A stretch of DNA of 64,000 nucleotides from Bacillota bacterium (GCA_014360195.1 JACIXY010000011.1:1-64000); one strand, 5' to 3'. Positions 18,883 through 28,555 are shown, numbered from the stretch's first letter. Made by a program: numbers and translations. Notes: a model not told the origin generated them from the sequence alone.

Positions 18883-20577
18883 ATGGGAGTTCTTCGGAGC
18901 TACACACACCTCGTTCGCTACCGTGAGATGGCCCGTGTGGCGGCGAGATACGGGTTCGGGTTCCTCGCCGATCTGCTGGGGCAGACCGCCGGCCTCGCCC
19001 TGCCCCGGCGAAGGCACAAGCCCGCCCGCCCCGGCGTGTACCGGCTATCGAGGTGGGAGCGATCACGCCGTGCGCTGGAGGAGCTTGGTCCCACGTTCGT
19101 CAAGATCGGACAGATCTTGAGCACCCGCCCGGACATCGTGCCGCCCGCCCTTGCGGCCGAACTCGAGAAGCTCCAGGACCGGGCGGCGCCTTTCGCGTTC
19201 TCCAAAGTGGAATCGGTCATCACGGCCGAGCTTGGGGCGATGCCAGATGAGGTCTTCGGCGCGTTCGATCCCGAGCCCATCGCAGCCGCGTCCCTCGGGC
19301 AAGTCCACACCGCACGCCTCAAGAGCGGTGAGGAGGTCGTGGTCAAGGTCCAGAGGCCGGGCATAGAGCGGGTGGTTCGCACCGACCTGGAGATCCTCAG
19401 AGAAGTCGCGTCCGTTGCCTCGCACAGGTCCCGCCTCGGACGCGTGTACGACCTCGTCGGCATCGTCGATGAGCTTGGAGCCGCACTCCTTCAGGAGCTC
19501 GACTACACGGCCGAAGGTGCCAGCGCGGACCGCCTCGCCCACGACTTGAGGGCGGACCCGCGCGTCGTGATACCGCGCGTATACTGGGAGTACACCACGA
19601 GGCGCGTCCTCACGATGGAGCGGATTCGCGGGGTGAGGCTGACCGAGCTGGACGCAGCGAGGCCCGAGACAGAGGCAGGGACCGGGGCGCCGCAGGTCAA
19701 CAGGGCTGCGATAGCCAGGGCGCTCACCAACACCATCCTTGAACAGATCCTGGTCCACGGGTTCTTCCACGCCGACCTGCATCCCGGAAACGTCGTCGCG
19801 CTCCCGGACGGGAGAATCGCCCTCCTTGACTTCGGGATGATGGGGGTCGTCGGCGACGACCTGAAGCAGCAGTTCGGCAACTTCCTCCTCGCCATCGCGG
19901 CACGGTCATCCGCCCGCCTCGTGGCCGTTCTTCTGAGGCTCGGCGTCGCTCCGCCCGGGATGGACACGCAGTCGCTCGCACGCGACGTCGATATCCTTTT
20001 GCGCAGATACTACGGCGTGCCCGTCGCGCAGCTCAGCGTGGCCGAGCTGACAAAGGACGTGCTCGATGTGTGCCTTAAGCACCGCATCAGGGTGCGGCCG
20101 GACTTCGCCCTGGTGATGAAGGCCCTTGCAACGGTGGAGGGCACAGTGCGGCACGTGGACCCCTTGTTCAACCTCGTGGAGGCAGCCGCGCTTTTCGCGA
20201 GGCGCCTCATACGAGAGAGAATGAAGCCCGCGTCCCTGCTGAAGACCCTCCGCAAAGTGGGCGCCGACTATGCCGACTTTGTGGCACGCCTGCCCGGCAA
20301 GCTCGACCGAGTGCTGGATCTTGCAACCGGCGGGCAATTAAAGGTGAGATGGGATCTCGAAGGTGCGGATCGGTTCCTGCGCGAACTCACCTTGCTCGCG
20401 AACCGGCTTGCCCTGAGCGTCGTGCTGGCGAGTATCATAGTGGGCACAGCTCTCATCGCCCGGGCCGCGCCCGCCGTCGTGCTGTGGCGGCTGCCCCTCG
20501 CCGAGGCAGGATTCATACTCGCTCTCGTATTCGGGATCTGGCTCCTCGTATCGATCATCCGCTCAGGGCGTTTCTGA
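18883..20577 (+). CDS. ABC1/UbiB (AarF) family atypical kinase
   Basis: The 564-residue protein has the family features in order: KxGQ motif (VKIGQILSTRPDI, about residues 68-80), the Ala-rich nucleotide loop (AAASLGQVHTA), the lysine strand VVVKVQRPGI, HADLHPGN in the catalytic loop and DFGMMG for metal binding. Two hydrophobic segments at the C-terminus (about 505-560) anchor it in the membrane. UbiB-type proteins support isoprenoid-quinone or lipid metabolism through ATPase activity. A GGGGAGG ribosome site precedes the ATG. It lies 142 bp after the phasin-like gene and is probably co-transcribed with it. Confidence 0.92.
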   Translation: MGVLRSYTHLVRYREMARVAARYGFGFLADLLGQTAGLALPRRRHKPARPGVYRLSRWERSRRALEELGPTFVKIGQILSTRPDIVPPALAAELEKLQDRAAPFAFSKVESVITAELGAMPDEVFGAFDPEPIAAASLGQVHTARLKSGEEVVVKVQRPGIERVVRTDLEILREVASVASHRSRLGRVYDLVGIVDELGAALLQELDYTAEGASADRLAHDLRADPRVVIPRVYWEYTTRRVLTMERIRGVRLTELDAARPETEAGTGAPQVNRAAIARALTNTILEQILVHGFFHADLHPGNVVALPDGRIALLDFGMMGVVGDDLKQQFGNFLLAIAARSSARLVAVLLRLGVAPPGMDTQSLARDVDILLRRYYGVPVAQLSVAELTKDVLDVCLKHRIRVRPDFALVMKALATVEGTVRHVDPLFNLVEAAALFARRLIRERMKPASLLKTLRKVGADYADFVARLPGKLDRVLDLATGGQLKVRWDLEGADRFLRELTLLANRLALSVVLASIIVGTALIARAAPAVVLWRLPLAEAGFILALVFGIWLLVSIIRSGRF

Positions 20578-20731
20578 CGCGCTCGGTGCCGCGAAGGCCG
20601 TGGACAAGGTGTTCGCCGGCAACGCTGCACGCCTGCTCGGGCTTGCAGGAGGATGTCCCGGACATGTATCGAAACAACCTTGCGCAGAGCCGCCCACGAC
20701 GGATGGCACATGAGCAAGAAGGAGATGAAGG

Positions 20732-21059
20732 GTGTCCCGTCCGGCAGGTCTCGGTGAAGTCCGGACAATCCACAGCCTCCTGCGAGGGTTCACCCGACCG
20801 TGGTACTTCGCAGGGGGCTGAGTGCTTGATCTATACCTTGGTAAGGAGACAAGGCCGCACGAGGACATCGAGATCGTGGTCTTCAGGCGCGACCAGTCCG
20901 CGCTCCGCGGGTATCTGATCGGCTGGAGCTTTCAGAAGGCGATCCCGGGCGAGAAGCGGCTGGAGCCATGGAGTGAGGGCGAACTGCTCGGGCCACCCAT
21001 CCATGAGGTTCACCGCACAGACGGTGAACACGAACTCGAGATCCTTTTCGAAGAAGGCG
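20732..21059 (+). pseudogene. Nucleotidyltransferase-like gene, second broken copy
   Basis: A GTG at 20732 behind AAGGAGATG opens a frame that reads like the family N-terminus and reaches WYFAGG. The next codon, normally the Trp of the Gly-Gly-Trp motif, is TGA at 20819-20821. The frame continues with VLDLYLGKETRPHEDIEI, IVVFRRDQ and WSFQKAIPGEKR, then loses similarity near 21059. The gene thus has a nonsense change and has lost its C-terminal half. Its middle is nearly identical to the copy at 8793-9353, which keeps the C-terminus but lost the N-terminus. Together the two copies describe one complete ancestor. Confidence 0.8.
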
Positions 21060-21210
21060 GGGTCGGTTCAGTGCTTCCCTGGCCCTTCCATTATAGCACG
21101 CGGGGCCCCGCATAGCACGCGGCGCCCCGTGGCAGCACTATCTCGCCGGACCTGACCAGATGCCTCTCTACCGGCTATTCTGAATGAACAGGCAGCCCTG
21201 GGGCGCCTTT

Positions 21211-22314
21211 CTATGCCTGTGCCTCCGACCACCGGGCTCCTTCGTCCATCATTATGAGGTAATTCCGCAGCGGGACGTAGTTTGCCACGGAGTTGCCGGA
21301 GCCGAGCGCATACCGCCGCGGCATGCAGCGGTCGAGGATGCCCCTGACGTACGCGCGAAGCTCGTCCTCGCCGAGCCGGCACAGCTTGTCCACGTCGACC
21401 CCGCCGAGCGCGGCGACGCGATCCCCGTACGCCTCCTTGAACTCCGTCACAGGCATGATCTCGTCCTGGAACGAGTGCAGGGCGTCGATCTTGACGTCGT
21501 CTATGAGTACGTCCATGATCGCCTTGAGGTTGCCACACGCATGCAGCCAGTACATCTGCCCGTGCTCGTGCGCCAGCTCCGCGTAGCGCCTGTGCCATGG
21601 GAGAACGTACTTCGCCAGGTGGCGCGGCGACAGAAACGTGGAGGTCTTGAACCCCAAGTCGTCTCCCTGGAAGAACCCGGCCACGTTGTCCATGGTGACG
21701 ATGTTCTTGTAAAAGCCGTAGATGAGCTCGCCGACCCTGTTGAACACGGCCGCGACGAGCTCCTCGTTTTCGTATAGCAGCACGCTCAGCCCCTCGAAGC
21801 CGAGGAGATGCTCCGCCACGATCTCAAAGACTCCGCTCGACGGGCACACCATCATCTTCATACCTGGCGGGAGGTTCTTGGCGACAAACTCATACCACGA
21901 GTAGTCGATGTGCTCCAGCTCCGGCCATGGGTAGCGCTCGTAGTCCTCCCAGGACGCGATGAGGCCCGCGTGCTCGTCCACCCATGACCTTTTGCCGCGC
22001 GAGAGGTCCGCAGTATCGTCGGCCGTTTTCTCGGCGCGCGCGAACTCAAGGCCTCCCGCGACGCGTATGTAGTCGTAGCCCATCCTGTGCCAAAACTTAA
22101 TGAGCTGACGGTAGTAGGCTTCCGGATCCTCGTCGAAGCTCGCCGCCCTCCCCTCCCCGAGCAGGTCCTCCAGGACGCACCTCACCATCTCCTGGTCGGC
22201 GTAAAGCTCAACGAAGTGGACTCTCTCGGCATCCTTCTCTCCCAGGAGCACCCGCCGGAATTCGTCGAAGTTCGGCTCCGGCTTTGCAAAGGGGACCCTC
22301 AGCCCATTCGTCAC
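21211..22314 (-). CDS. Uroporphyrinogen-decarboxylase-family protein (MtaA/CmuA-like)
   Basis: The 367-residue TIM-barrel protein resembles corrinoid-linked methyltransferases and other UroD-family proteins more than heme-pathway HemE. Visible elements are YDYIRVAGGLEF, the central SGVFEIVAEHLLGFE, the zinc-type WLHACGNLKAIM (about residues 255-266) and the C-terminal GSGNSVANYVP. Zinc-binding methyltransferases carry a cysteine in the last element, and here it is not obvious, so catalysis is uncertain. It is the last gene of the leftward xyl block, 252 bp after xylB. Xylose catabolism does not need it; a role with the corrinoid protein at 29.2 kb is possible but not shown. Confidence 0.82.
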   Translation of the reverse strand: MTNGLRVPFAKPEPNFDEFRRVLLGEKDAERVHFVELYADQEMVRCVLEDLLGEGRAASFDEDPEAYYRQLIKFWHRMGYDYIRVAGGLEFARAEKTADDTADLSRGKRSWVDEHAGLIASWEDYERYPWPELEHIDYSWYEFVAKNLPPGMKMMVCPSSGVFEIVAEHLLGFEGLSVLLYENEELVAAVFNRVGELIYGFYKNIVTMDNVAGFFQGDDLGFKTSTFLSPRHLAKYVLPWHRRYAELAHEHGQMYWLHACGNLKAIMDVLIDDVKIDALHSFQDEIMPVTEFKEAYGDRVAALGGVDVDKLCRLGEDELRAYVRGILDRCMPRRYALGSGNSVANYVPLRNYLIMMDEGARWSEAQA

Positions 22315-22566
22315 GGCCCAACCCTCCCGTCACTAACGCTTCGTTGCCAATGCTTTTGGGCTAACCCGGACCGAGCCGCCGCGACCCGCCGCGGCCAAGT
22401 AACTCCCCGCCTCCCCGGCCCGCCCTGGCCGCCCACCCACATGCCTGGCCGCCCGTCCGTCCACCCGCGCATCCGCCCGTCCGTCTGTGCGCCGGCGGTG
22501 CGGCCGTGCGCTCCTCTGCCTGCGCGTCTGTCCGGAGAGAGGTCATCTGTGTCGAGGGATGGCCTC

Positions 22567-24117
22567 TCACCTTCGCCGGGAAACGATCTCCGCTGCCTGG
22601 TCAAACGTGGGCTTGAGCTGCGGGTAGAGCGCCTGGTACAGGCCGTAATACCCCTCATAGATGGCCACAACTGGCGGGTTCGGCTCCGTCACGCCGGCAG
22701 GCTTGATGGTCTTCTCGCACGCCTCAACCACGCTGCCGTAAACCCCTATCCCAACCCCCGCCAGGAGCGCCGCGCCGTATGCCGGTCCCTCGGTTACCTT
22801 GAGCGTCATGAGAGGAGCCCCGAACACGTCGGCAATGATCTGCCTCCACAGTGCGCTTCTCGCCCCGCCGCCGGAAACCCGCACCTCGCCCATGGAAACA
22901 CCGAGGGCCTTCACAAGCTCGAGGCAGTCCCGCAGGCTGAAGGCCACGCCCTCCAAGACTGCCCGCGCCATATGGGCTTTCGTGTGCCGCAGCGAAAGCC
23001 CGAAGAACACGCCGCGCGCATTTGGGTCAGGGTACGGCGTCCTCTCGCCGGCCACGTACGGGAGGAACACGAGGCCCTCGCATCCGGGTTCCACCTGTGC
23101 GGCCTCGGCCGTGATGAGCTCATAGGGGTCGATGCCAGCACACCGGCCCACTGCCACCTCGGCCTCGCACAGTGTATCGCGGAACCACCGCATCGAGCCG
23201 CCGGCCCCGAGCGTGACCCCCATCGCGTGCCACTTGCCCGGCACGGCGTGGCAGAAGGTGTGGAGCCGCCCCTCGGCGTCGAGGGCGGGCTCGTCCATAT
23301 ACGCAAACACGACGCCGGAAGTCCCCACCGTCACGGAAATCGCTCCGGGCTTGACTATGCCGCTGCCGACGGCCCCAGCAGCCTGGTCGCCGCCTCCCCC
23401 GACCACCGGGGTCCCTTCCGCAAGGCCGGTTTCTCGCGCTGCCTCCCGCGTGACCCGGCCAGTGACTTCCGGGGACTCGTAGCATCGCGGGAGCCAGTCC
23501 TCAGGGATCCCGAGCGTGTTGAGGACATCCCGCGACCACCTGCGGCTCTTTACGTCAAAGAGGAGGGTGCCTGAGGCGTCCGAAACCTCAGTCGCATATT
23601 CCCCGGCAAGCTTGAACCTGATGTAGTCCTTGGGGAGAAGGATCTTGCGGATCTTCCCGAACAGCTCGGGCTCGTGGTCTCTGACCCAGATGACCTTCGG
23701 CGCCGTGAAGCCGGTCAGGGCGGGGTTGCACGTAAGCTCGCGAAGGCGCGCCGCGCCGCCGACGACCCCGGTGATCCAGCGGCACTCCTCCGCCGTCCGC
23801 TGGTCGCACCAGAGGATGGCCGGGCGAAGGACCTCGCCCTCCTCGTCGAGCAGCACGAGCCCGTGCATCTGCCCGGTGAGCCCGACGCACCCGATATCGG
23901 CGGCCTTCACGCCGCCGCTTCCGCACGCCCGCCGTATGGCGGCGACGGTGGCGGTCCACCAGTCGCGCGGGTCCTGCTCGGCCCAGTTGGGATGCGGAGT
24001 GCGGAGGGGGTAGGTCTCCGTCGCCGATGCGACAATGCTCCCGTCCTCGTCCGTAATGATGACCTTGGTGCCTGAAGTCCCTATGTCGATGCCCAACAGT
24101 AAGGGCAAGGCGGACAC
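22567..24117 (-). CDS. xylB: Xylulokinase
   Basis: A FGGY-family kinase that phosphorylates D-xylulose. The N-terminal ATPase strand LLGIDIGTSGTKVII and the QMHGLVLLDEEGEVLRPAILWCDQRT segment with MHG substrate loop are typical of XylB. Later come GGGDQAAGAVGSG and the family motif ARGVFFGLSLRHTKAHMARAVLEG near residue 370. I start at the GTG at 24117, which places GIDIGTS near residue 6 as in homologues; the frame is open to a GTG at 24168 but neither has a strong ribosome site. Its neighbours are the isomerase-like gene and xylR, which supports xylose use. Confidence 0.92.
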   Translation of the reverse strand: MSALPLLLGIDIGTSGTKVIITDEDGSIVASATETYPLRTPHPNWAEQDPRDWWTATVAAIRRACGSGGVKAADIGCVGLTGQMHGLVLLDEEGEVLRPAILWCDQRTAEECRWITGVVGGAARLRELTCNPALTGFTAPKVIWVRDHEPELFGKIRKILLPKDYIRFKLAGEYATEVSDASGTLLFDVKSRRWSRDVLNTLGIPEDWLPRCYESPEVTGRVTREAARETGLAEGTPVVGGGGDQAAGAVGSGIVKPGAISVTVGTSGVVFAYMDEPALDAEGRLHTFCHAVPGKWHAMGVTLGAGGSMRWFRDTLCEAEVAVGRCAGIDPYELITAEAAQVEPGCEGLVFLPYVAGERTPYPDPNARGVFFGLSLRHTKAHMARAVLEGVAFSLRDCLELVKALGVSMGEVRVSGGGARSALWRQIIADVFGAPLMTLKVTEGPAYGAALLAGVGIGVYGSVVEACEKTIKPAGVTEPNPPVVAIYEGYYGLYQALYPQLKPTFDQAAEIVSRRR

Positions 24118-24368
24118 CCCCGTGCCCCGGAATTTCGTCGTGATAGCCGCGAGTTCCTGCCAGGGCACCCGGCTAGCCTGGAGGCAACACCCAAGTCGCG
24201 GACACTCGTGCCTTCGATGCCGGCTTTGTTGCCGGTCTTGTCGCCGGAATTGGCGGCGGTTCCGGCATCCTTGCCCTCAATCACGATATCACTCCCTTTC
24301 CGGATATGTTTGGTGACCGGTCGCTGTACGCACTGCACCGGCCTCTGCACGAAAGGCACCCGGGCGTC

Positions 24369-25406
24369 TCAACCGTCGAGGAGAGACGCATCCATGCCCA
24401 TGGCCCTGTACAGTTCGGTATACGCCTTCACGGCGTCCCTCTCCCGCTCGGCGACGGACATGGCCTCCTCATCGATCCTGGACGCGATCTGGTCGATGAA
24501 CTCCCACTGGATTATGCTTCGCTTCACCGCTTCGACCTGGTTCTCCGTGTACGGGAACAGGTCGTACCCGATGCGCTCACCGCGGCTCCCGTAGCCAGCC
24601 TTCTGCAGCTCACGGGCGAGGGCAATGGTCTCCGTGAAGAAGCTCGCGCCGACCATGTTGTCGTCATCGAACGTGCCCCAGCCACTATTCGCATGCTGGT
24701 GCCCAAGAAGGCCTTCCTTCGCAAGGAGAGCCGCATACTCCGCGAGGTGCTCGCCGTTCATGAGCAGGTGCTGCCAGTCCATGTTAAGCTGCAGCCTGCT
24801 CGTGTCGACCCCTTTCTCCCTGAGCTTCCACACAACGTAGAGACTCATGCCCATGCTCCGCATGAGGATCTTCATGGCAGGCTCGCTGTTCTTGTGCTCG
24901 AGGAGCACGGTGACGCCCCTGGAGGCCGCGTAGTCCACTACCTCGCCGATGCCGTCTATGAAGTACGACCACATCTCTTTGTAATCGGCCTGGAACGGGT
25001 AATTGTAGCCCTCGCCGCCCGGCCAGATTATGAACTTGGCTCCTATGTGGGCAGCTAGATCGATCCCACGTTTCGTAATGGCGATCGCCTCCCGGCGACG
25101 CTCCTTCTTCGGGTTGATGAACGAGCCGAGTGCGAACTCCGGGAAGGAGAAAAGCCCGAGCGCCAGGCAGTAAATGTCCTTGGGGCCAAGAGCCCTCCTG
25201 ACATCGTCAAGGTTGTCCTCGTTAAGCTCGTTCGGATAGTGGAACTCGAAACCGTCGACGTAGTCGGCAAGGCCTTCTACGGCGCGAGCGGTCCGCTCGG
25301 CCATGGTTTCCTTGATCGCCTCCGGATGGTAACCCCCTGGCATGAACCTTGTCGAGTTGGGCCCGAAAGCCCAAATGCCCACCGAGTTCTTGAGCCGTCG
25401 TTTCAT
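24369..25406 (-). CDS. Xylose-isomerase-like TIM-barrel protein
   Basis: The 345-residue protein has the AP-endonuclease/xylose isomerase fold: EFHYPNEL near residue 54, IIWPGGEGYNYPF near 125, VLLEHKNSEPAMK near 165, LNMDWQH near 207 and GHQHANSGWG near 235. These provide the acidic and histidine ligands expected for a divalent metal. It lies between xylR and xylB in the same direction, so xylose to xylulose isomerisation is the most economical role. It is shorter and more divergent than classical XylA, so another sugar isomerisation is possible. ATG at 25406 follows GGGAGGCATCGC. Confidence 0.82.
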   Translation of the reverse strand: MKRRLKNSVGIWAFGPNSTRFMPGGYHPEAIKETMAERTARAVEGLADYVDGFEFHYPNELNEDNLDDVRRALGPKDIYCLALGLFSFPEFALGSFINPKKERRREAIAITKRGIDLAAHIGAKFIIWPGGEGYNYPFQADYKEMWSYFIDGIGEVVDYAASRGVTVLLEHKNSEPAMKILMRSMGMSLYVVWKLREKGVDTSRLQLNMDWQHLLMNGEHLAEYAALLAKEGLLGHQHANSGWGTFDDDNMVGASFFTETIALARELQKAGYGSRGERIGYDLFPYTENQVEAVKRSIIQWEFIDQIASRIDEEAMSVAERERDAVKAYTELYRAMGMDASLLDG

Positions 25407-25702
25407 TGCGATGCCTCCCAGTGCTGCAGTACATGACTCTTAATAGAGCTGTGCGCGGTAACGGGTCGCAGTCTTCCTTCGCGCCCACGCTGCGCCGCCG
25501 AGCAACATGGCACACCCCCCGCCAGGGCCTACCGCACTGCAGTGTGCCGCGGCCTGCGAGAGCCTGCGCCGCCTTGCCGCGTCATCCCACTCTCACGTCG
25601 GCGCTGTCCCGTAAGTTGATGGGCGATCGCGGTAGCCGCCGGTGCTTCGTAGAGGAAACTGCGTCCTCCCGCCTGAGCCGTCGCGCCGGCGTTCTGCGCA
25701 GG

Positions 25703-27115
25703 TCAGAACGTTATCCTCGGTAAACTCAGGAAGTCGCTCAATACGAGCGATACTCCTCCGATCGCGCATGCGTCAGGACCAAGCATCGCCGGCACCACCC
25801 TGACGCCCTTGATGAGCTGGGACAGCCCGCGCGCCTCCATCTCTCTGGCGGCCTCGTCGAGCACCCAGTGCCCGCACCGCCCGATGGTATTCCCAACGAT
25901 AACGACCTCCGGGTTAAACGCGTTCACGAGGCCTGCGATCCCGATCCCGAGATACCTTCCTGTTTCTCTGAGCACGTGCTGCGCTGCGGCGTCGCCGCGC
26001 TCGCACGCCTCCACCAGCACATCCACCGACAACCTCGCGGCCGCGTCCGCCGCATCATCTGAGATCTCCGCCGCCGTGGTAGGCGACTTTGCGGCATCCG
26101 CCGCGTCTGCAGCGTCCGTCGTGCCTGCCTTGTCCGCCTTGCTTGTAGTGAACGCCGCGTCCCCGGTAGTCGCACCGCCGGCAGCACCCTCAGCGTCAGA
26201 CCGCCGGTGGTCCCTGGCGAGCAACTCCCGAAGGATACCGGCCTCGCCGCACTCCAGCACCTCTCTGGCCCTACGCAGCGTCGCAAGCTCGGAAGCAAGG
26301 GTCTCCCAGCAGCCCCGGTTTCCGCAGCCGCAGAGCGGTCCGTCGGGGAGAATCGTGAAGTGCCCGAGTTCTCCGGCATACCCCGTGGCACCGCGATAAA
26401 GCTCTCCGTTCACGACGATGCCCGCACCGAGGCCCACACCGACGCTCAGGTAAACCATGTGGCGTATCCCCTGCCCCGCGCCGAACCATTTCTCGCCGAG
26501 CGCGCCCACGTTGGCCTCGTTGTCCACGTAGACGGGGGCATCGAACCGCTCCTGCAGCAACTCTTTGAGCGGCACGTTCTTCCACCTGAGGTTGGGCGCG
26601 AACTTGAGGACGCCGTGCTCCATCTCCACGAGTCCCGGCACGCCTGCACCTATGCCGAGAAGGCCGCGAGGCGTAACCGGCGCGCTATCCAGGATGTCAG
26701 CGATGCCGTCCAGCATCTTTTCAAGGATCCGCTTTTCCCCCATCTCCGGGGTGATGCTGAGCCTCTTGCGAGCGAGCACCTGCGCCCGGAGGTCCGCAAG
26801 GATGATCAAAACGTAGTTGACGCCGAGGTCAACTCCGACGATCACCCCGGCCCCGGCGTTGAGTTGCAACATTATGGGCTTGCGACCCATGGCCGAGGTG
26901 CCGGTACCTATCTCCTTCACGAAGCTATCGTGGATGAGTTCATCCACCAGCGACGACACCGTACCCCGGGTCAACCCCGATATCCGCGCGATCTCCGCTC
27001 GCGAGATGGGCGCATGTCGCCATATGATGTTGAGAATGACCGCCTTGTTGAGCTCCTTCACAAGGTCCTGATTCCCTGTTGTGGGGCCTTTCTTCTCACC
27101 GAATGCTCTGTTCAT
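25703..27115 (-). CDS. xylR: ROK-family repressor, probable XylR
   Basis: An N-terminal helix-turn-helix (AVILNIIWRHAPISRAEIARISG, then TRGTVSSLVDEL) is followed by a ROK sugar-binding domain with VGVDLGVNYV and the zinc motif CGCGNRGCWE. Between about residues 315 and 365 is a low-complexity Ala/Thr/Asp-rich insertion not usual in the family. I start at ATG 27115, which has GGGAAGG upstream; a GTG lies two codons earlier. A XylR-type operator lies 16-40 bases before this start, and a xylose-type isomerase and xylulokinase follow, so this is probably the xylose-responsive repressor of the block, acting on itself too. Confidence 0.9.
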   Translation of the reverse strand: MNRAFGEKKGPTTGNQDLVKELNKAVILNIIWRHAPISRAEIARISGLTRGTVSSLVDELIHDSFVKEIGTGTSAMGRKPIMLQLNAGAGVIVGVDLGVNYVLIILADLRAQVLARKRLSITPEMGEKRILEKMLDGIADILDSAPVTPRGLLGIGAGVPGLVEMEHGVLKFAPNLRWKNVPLKELLQERFDAPVYVDNEANVGALGEKWFGAGQGIRHMVYLSVGVGLGAGIVVNGELYRGATGYAGELGHFTILPDGPLCGCGNRGCWETLASELATLRRAREVLECGEAGILRELLARDHRRSDAEGAAGGATTGDAAFTTSKADKAGTTDAADAADAAKSPTTAAEISDDAADAAARLSVDVLVEACERGDAAAQHVLRETGRYLGIGIAGLVNAFNPEVVIVGNTIGRCGHWVLDEAAREMEARGLSQLIKGVRVVPAMLGPDACAIGGVSLVLSDFLSLPRITF

Positions 27116-27130
27116 CTGCACCTTCCCTAT

Positions 27131-27155
27131 TTAGTTTGTTCGATGCCCAAACTTT
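27131..27155 (-). promoter_or_regulatory. XylR-type operator
   Basis: TTAGTTTG and CAAACTTT form an inverted repeat around a 9-base centre containing GCCCAA. The known Bacillus xyl operator has TTAGTTTG and CAAACTAA arms at the same spacing. It lies directly before xylR, so it would mediate autoregulation. I saw no second copy before the isomerase gene. Confidence 0.75.
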
Positions 27156-27755
27156 CTGCGTATCACTTCGCCGCTCGTTCCAGAATTCCTTCTTTCTGTC
27201 CATATATTTTTGCAACCTTTTTCGCGGAACCGAGAAAAGCCGGGCACAGGGCAAAGAGACACCTGCCAGACCCACCCAGAGGGCCCGGCAGGCGCCATGA
27301 GAGCGTCAGAGCCACGAGGTCAGGAAGGCAGCGGGTCTCGCCTTTCGCTCTGCCTCAGTTATGGGCTCACTAGTTTGCGCGGAGCCTTCCGGCGGGTCCG
27401 GAGTTGCCATTGCTTGCACAACGGGGTGCCGAAACTCGGTCACTCGTGTGAGGACCAAATCCTGGCAAGGCACTCCCGTAGGGGTGTCGACGCCGGAGCA
27501 GAACATAGGCAATGCCCAGGGAACAGGCCGAGCCGTTATCGGCCCAGGCGCTCCGTCCCACCGCCCCGATGGTGCCACTTACAGCCTGCCCGGTGCGGAC
27601 TCATCGAGAACCTGGGGAGCGCACGCGCGGAGCGTGTCCGAAGACCACGACATTTCCCGTGCGTCCCGTGCAGGAATGCCTCTTGTATGATGCGAATTCA
27701 GATGGGTGGGCGCGAGGCCCAGGACCAACCCTGTGCCTTAAGGAGGGCAGATCTT
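27156..27755. other. Non-coding gap between xylR and pgmB
   Basis: These 600 bases must hold the divergent promoters of xylR and pgmB. The first ~80 bases are AT-rich. A long frame runs through the rest into pgmB, but its sequence does not resemble protein and a strong ribosome site marks the real start at 27756. Nothing else was recognised. Confidence 0.55.
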
Positions 27756-28463
27756 GTGACGGCATCAGCACCAAAGTCCCCACCAGCGATTGAAGCCGCG
27801 ATATTCGACCTCGACGGCGTCATAGTGGACACGGCGAAGTACCACTACATGGCATGGAAGCGCCTTGCGAACGAGCTGGGGTTCGACTTCTCGCCCGAGG
27901 ACAACGAGAGGCTCAAGGGCGTCAGCAGGATGAGGTCCCTGGAAATACTGCTGGAAATCGCTGGACTCCGGCTCGACGAGCAGAGCAAGGCTGAGCTGGC
28001 CGAAAGAAAGAACCGGTGGTATGTTGAGTACATCGGCAGGCTCTCGCCCTCGGAGATCCTGCCCGGGGTGCCCGAGTTCATCGGCGGCCTGAGAAGGCTG
28101 GGTGTGAAGACCGCTCTCGCATCGGCGAGCAAGAACGCGCCCATCATCCTGGAGAATCTGGGCATCACCAGGCTCTTTGATGCGGTAGTGGACGGCAACA
28201 CCGCGTCAAGGGCGAAGCCGGACCCGGAAGTCTTCCTGCTGGCGGCCGGGCGACTCGGCGTGGACCCGTGCCAATGCATCGTGTTCGAGGACGCCGCGGC
28301 CGGCGTGGAGGCCGCCCACAGGGCCGGCATGTACGCCGTGGGGGTGGGCAGCCCGGAGGTCCTACGCCAGGCGGACCACGTGATCCCAGGGTTCGCTGGA
28401 CTGGACCCGGCGGTAATCCTTGAACTTGCATCGCGACGGCAGACGCGGTGTCGGGCACAGTGA
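27756..28463 (+). CDS. pgmB: HAD-family beta-phosphoglucomutase
   Basis: The enzyme interconverts beta-glucose 1-phosphate and glucose 6-phosphate. The 235-residue protein has the HAD nucleophile motif FDLDGVIVDT (about residues 15-24), the cap helix motif with MRSLE, motif II LASASKN, the lysine region SRAKPDPEVFLLAA and motif III VFEDAAAGVEAA. The GTG at 27756 is chosen because AAGGAGGG lies 8 bases before it; the frame is open far upstream without support. No maltose or trehalose phosphorylase is nearby, so its source of beta-glucose 1-phosphate is not in the window. Confidence 0.9.
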   Translation: MTASAPKSPPAIEAAIFDLDGVIVDTAKYHYMAWKRLANELGFDFSPEDNERLKGVSRMRSLEILLEIAGLRLDEQSKAELAERKNRWYVEYIGRLSPSEILPGVPEFIGGLRRLGVKTALASASKNAPIILENLGITRLFDAVVDGNTASRAKPDPEVFLLAAGRLGVDPCQCIVFEDAAAGVEAAHRAGMYAVGVGSPEVLRQADHVIPGFAGLDPAVILELASRRQTRCRAQ

Positions 28464-28555
28464 AACCGGTGCGCGATACCAAGCGCACATCCATAGAGCC
28501 CAGCTCAGGCTAGCTTAGGCGTATGAAGAGCGAAGAGTCCAGCTGCCCAAGAAAA

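Noticed and set aside
22087-23574. 495-codon plus-strand frame opposite xylB and the UroD-family gene
   Set aside because: Both minus-strand genes carry family motifs; the plus frame is a compositional shadow.
26207-27373. 388-codon plus-strand frame opposite xylR
   Set aside because: xylR has a full ROK motif set, and the opposing frame has none.
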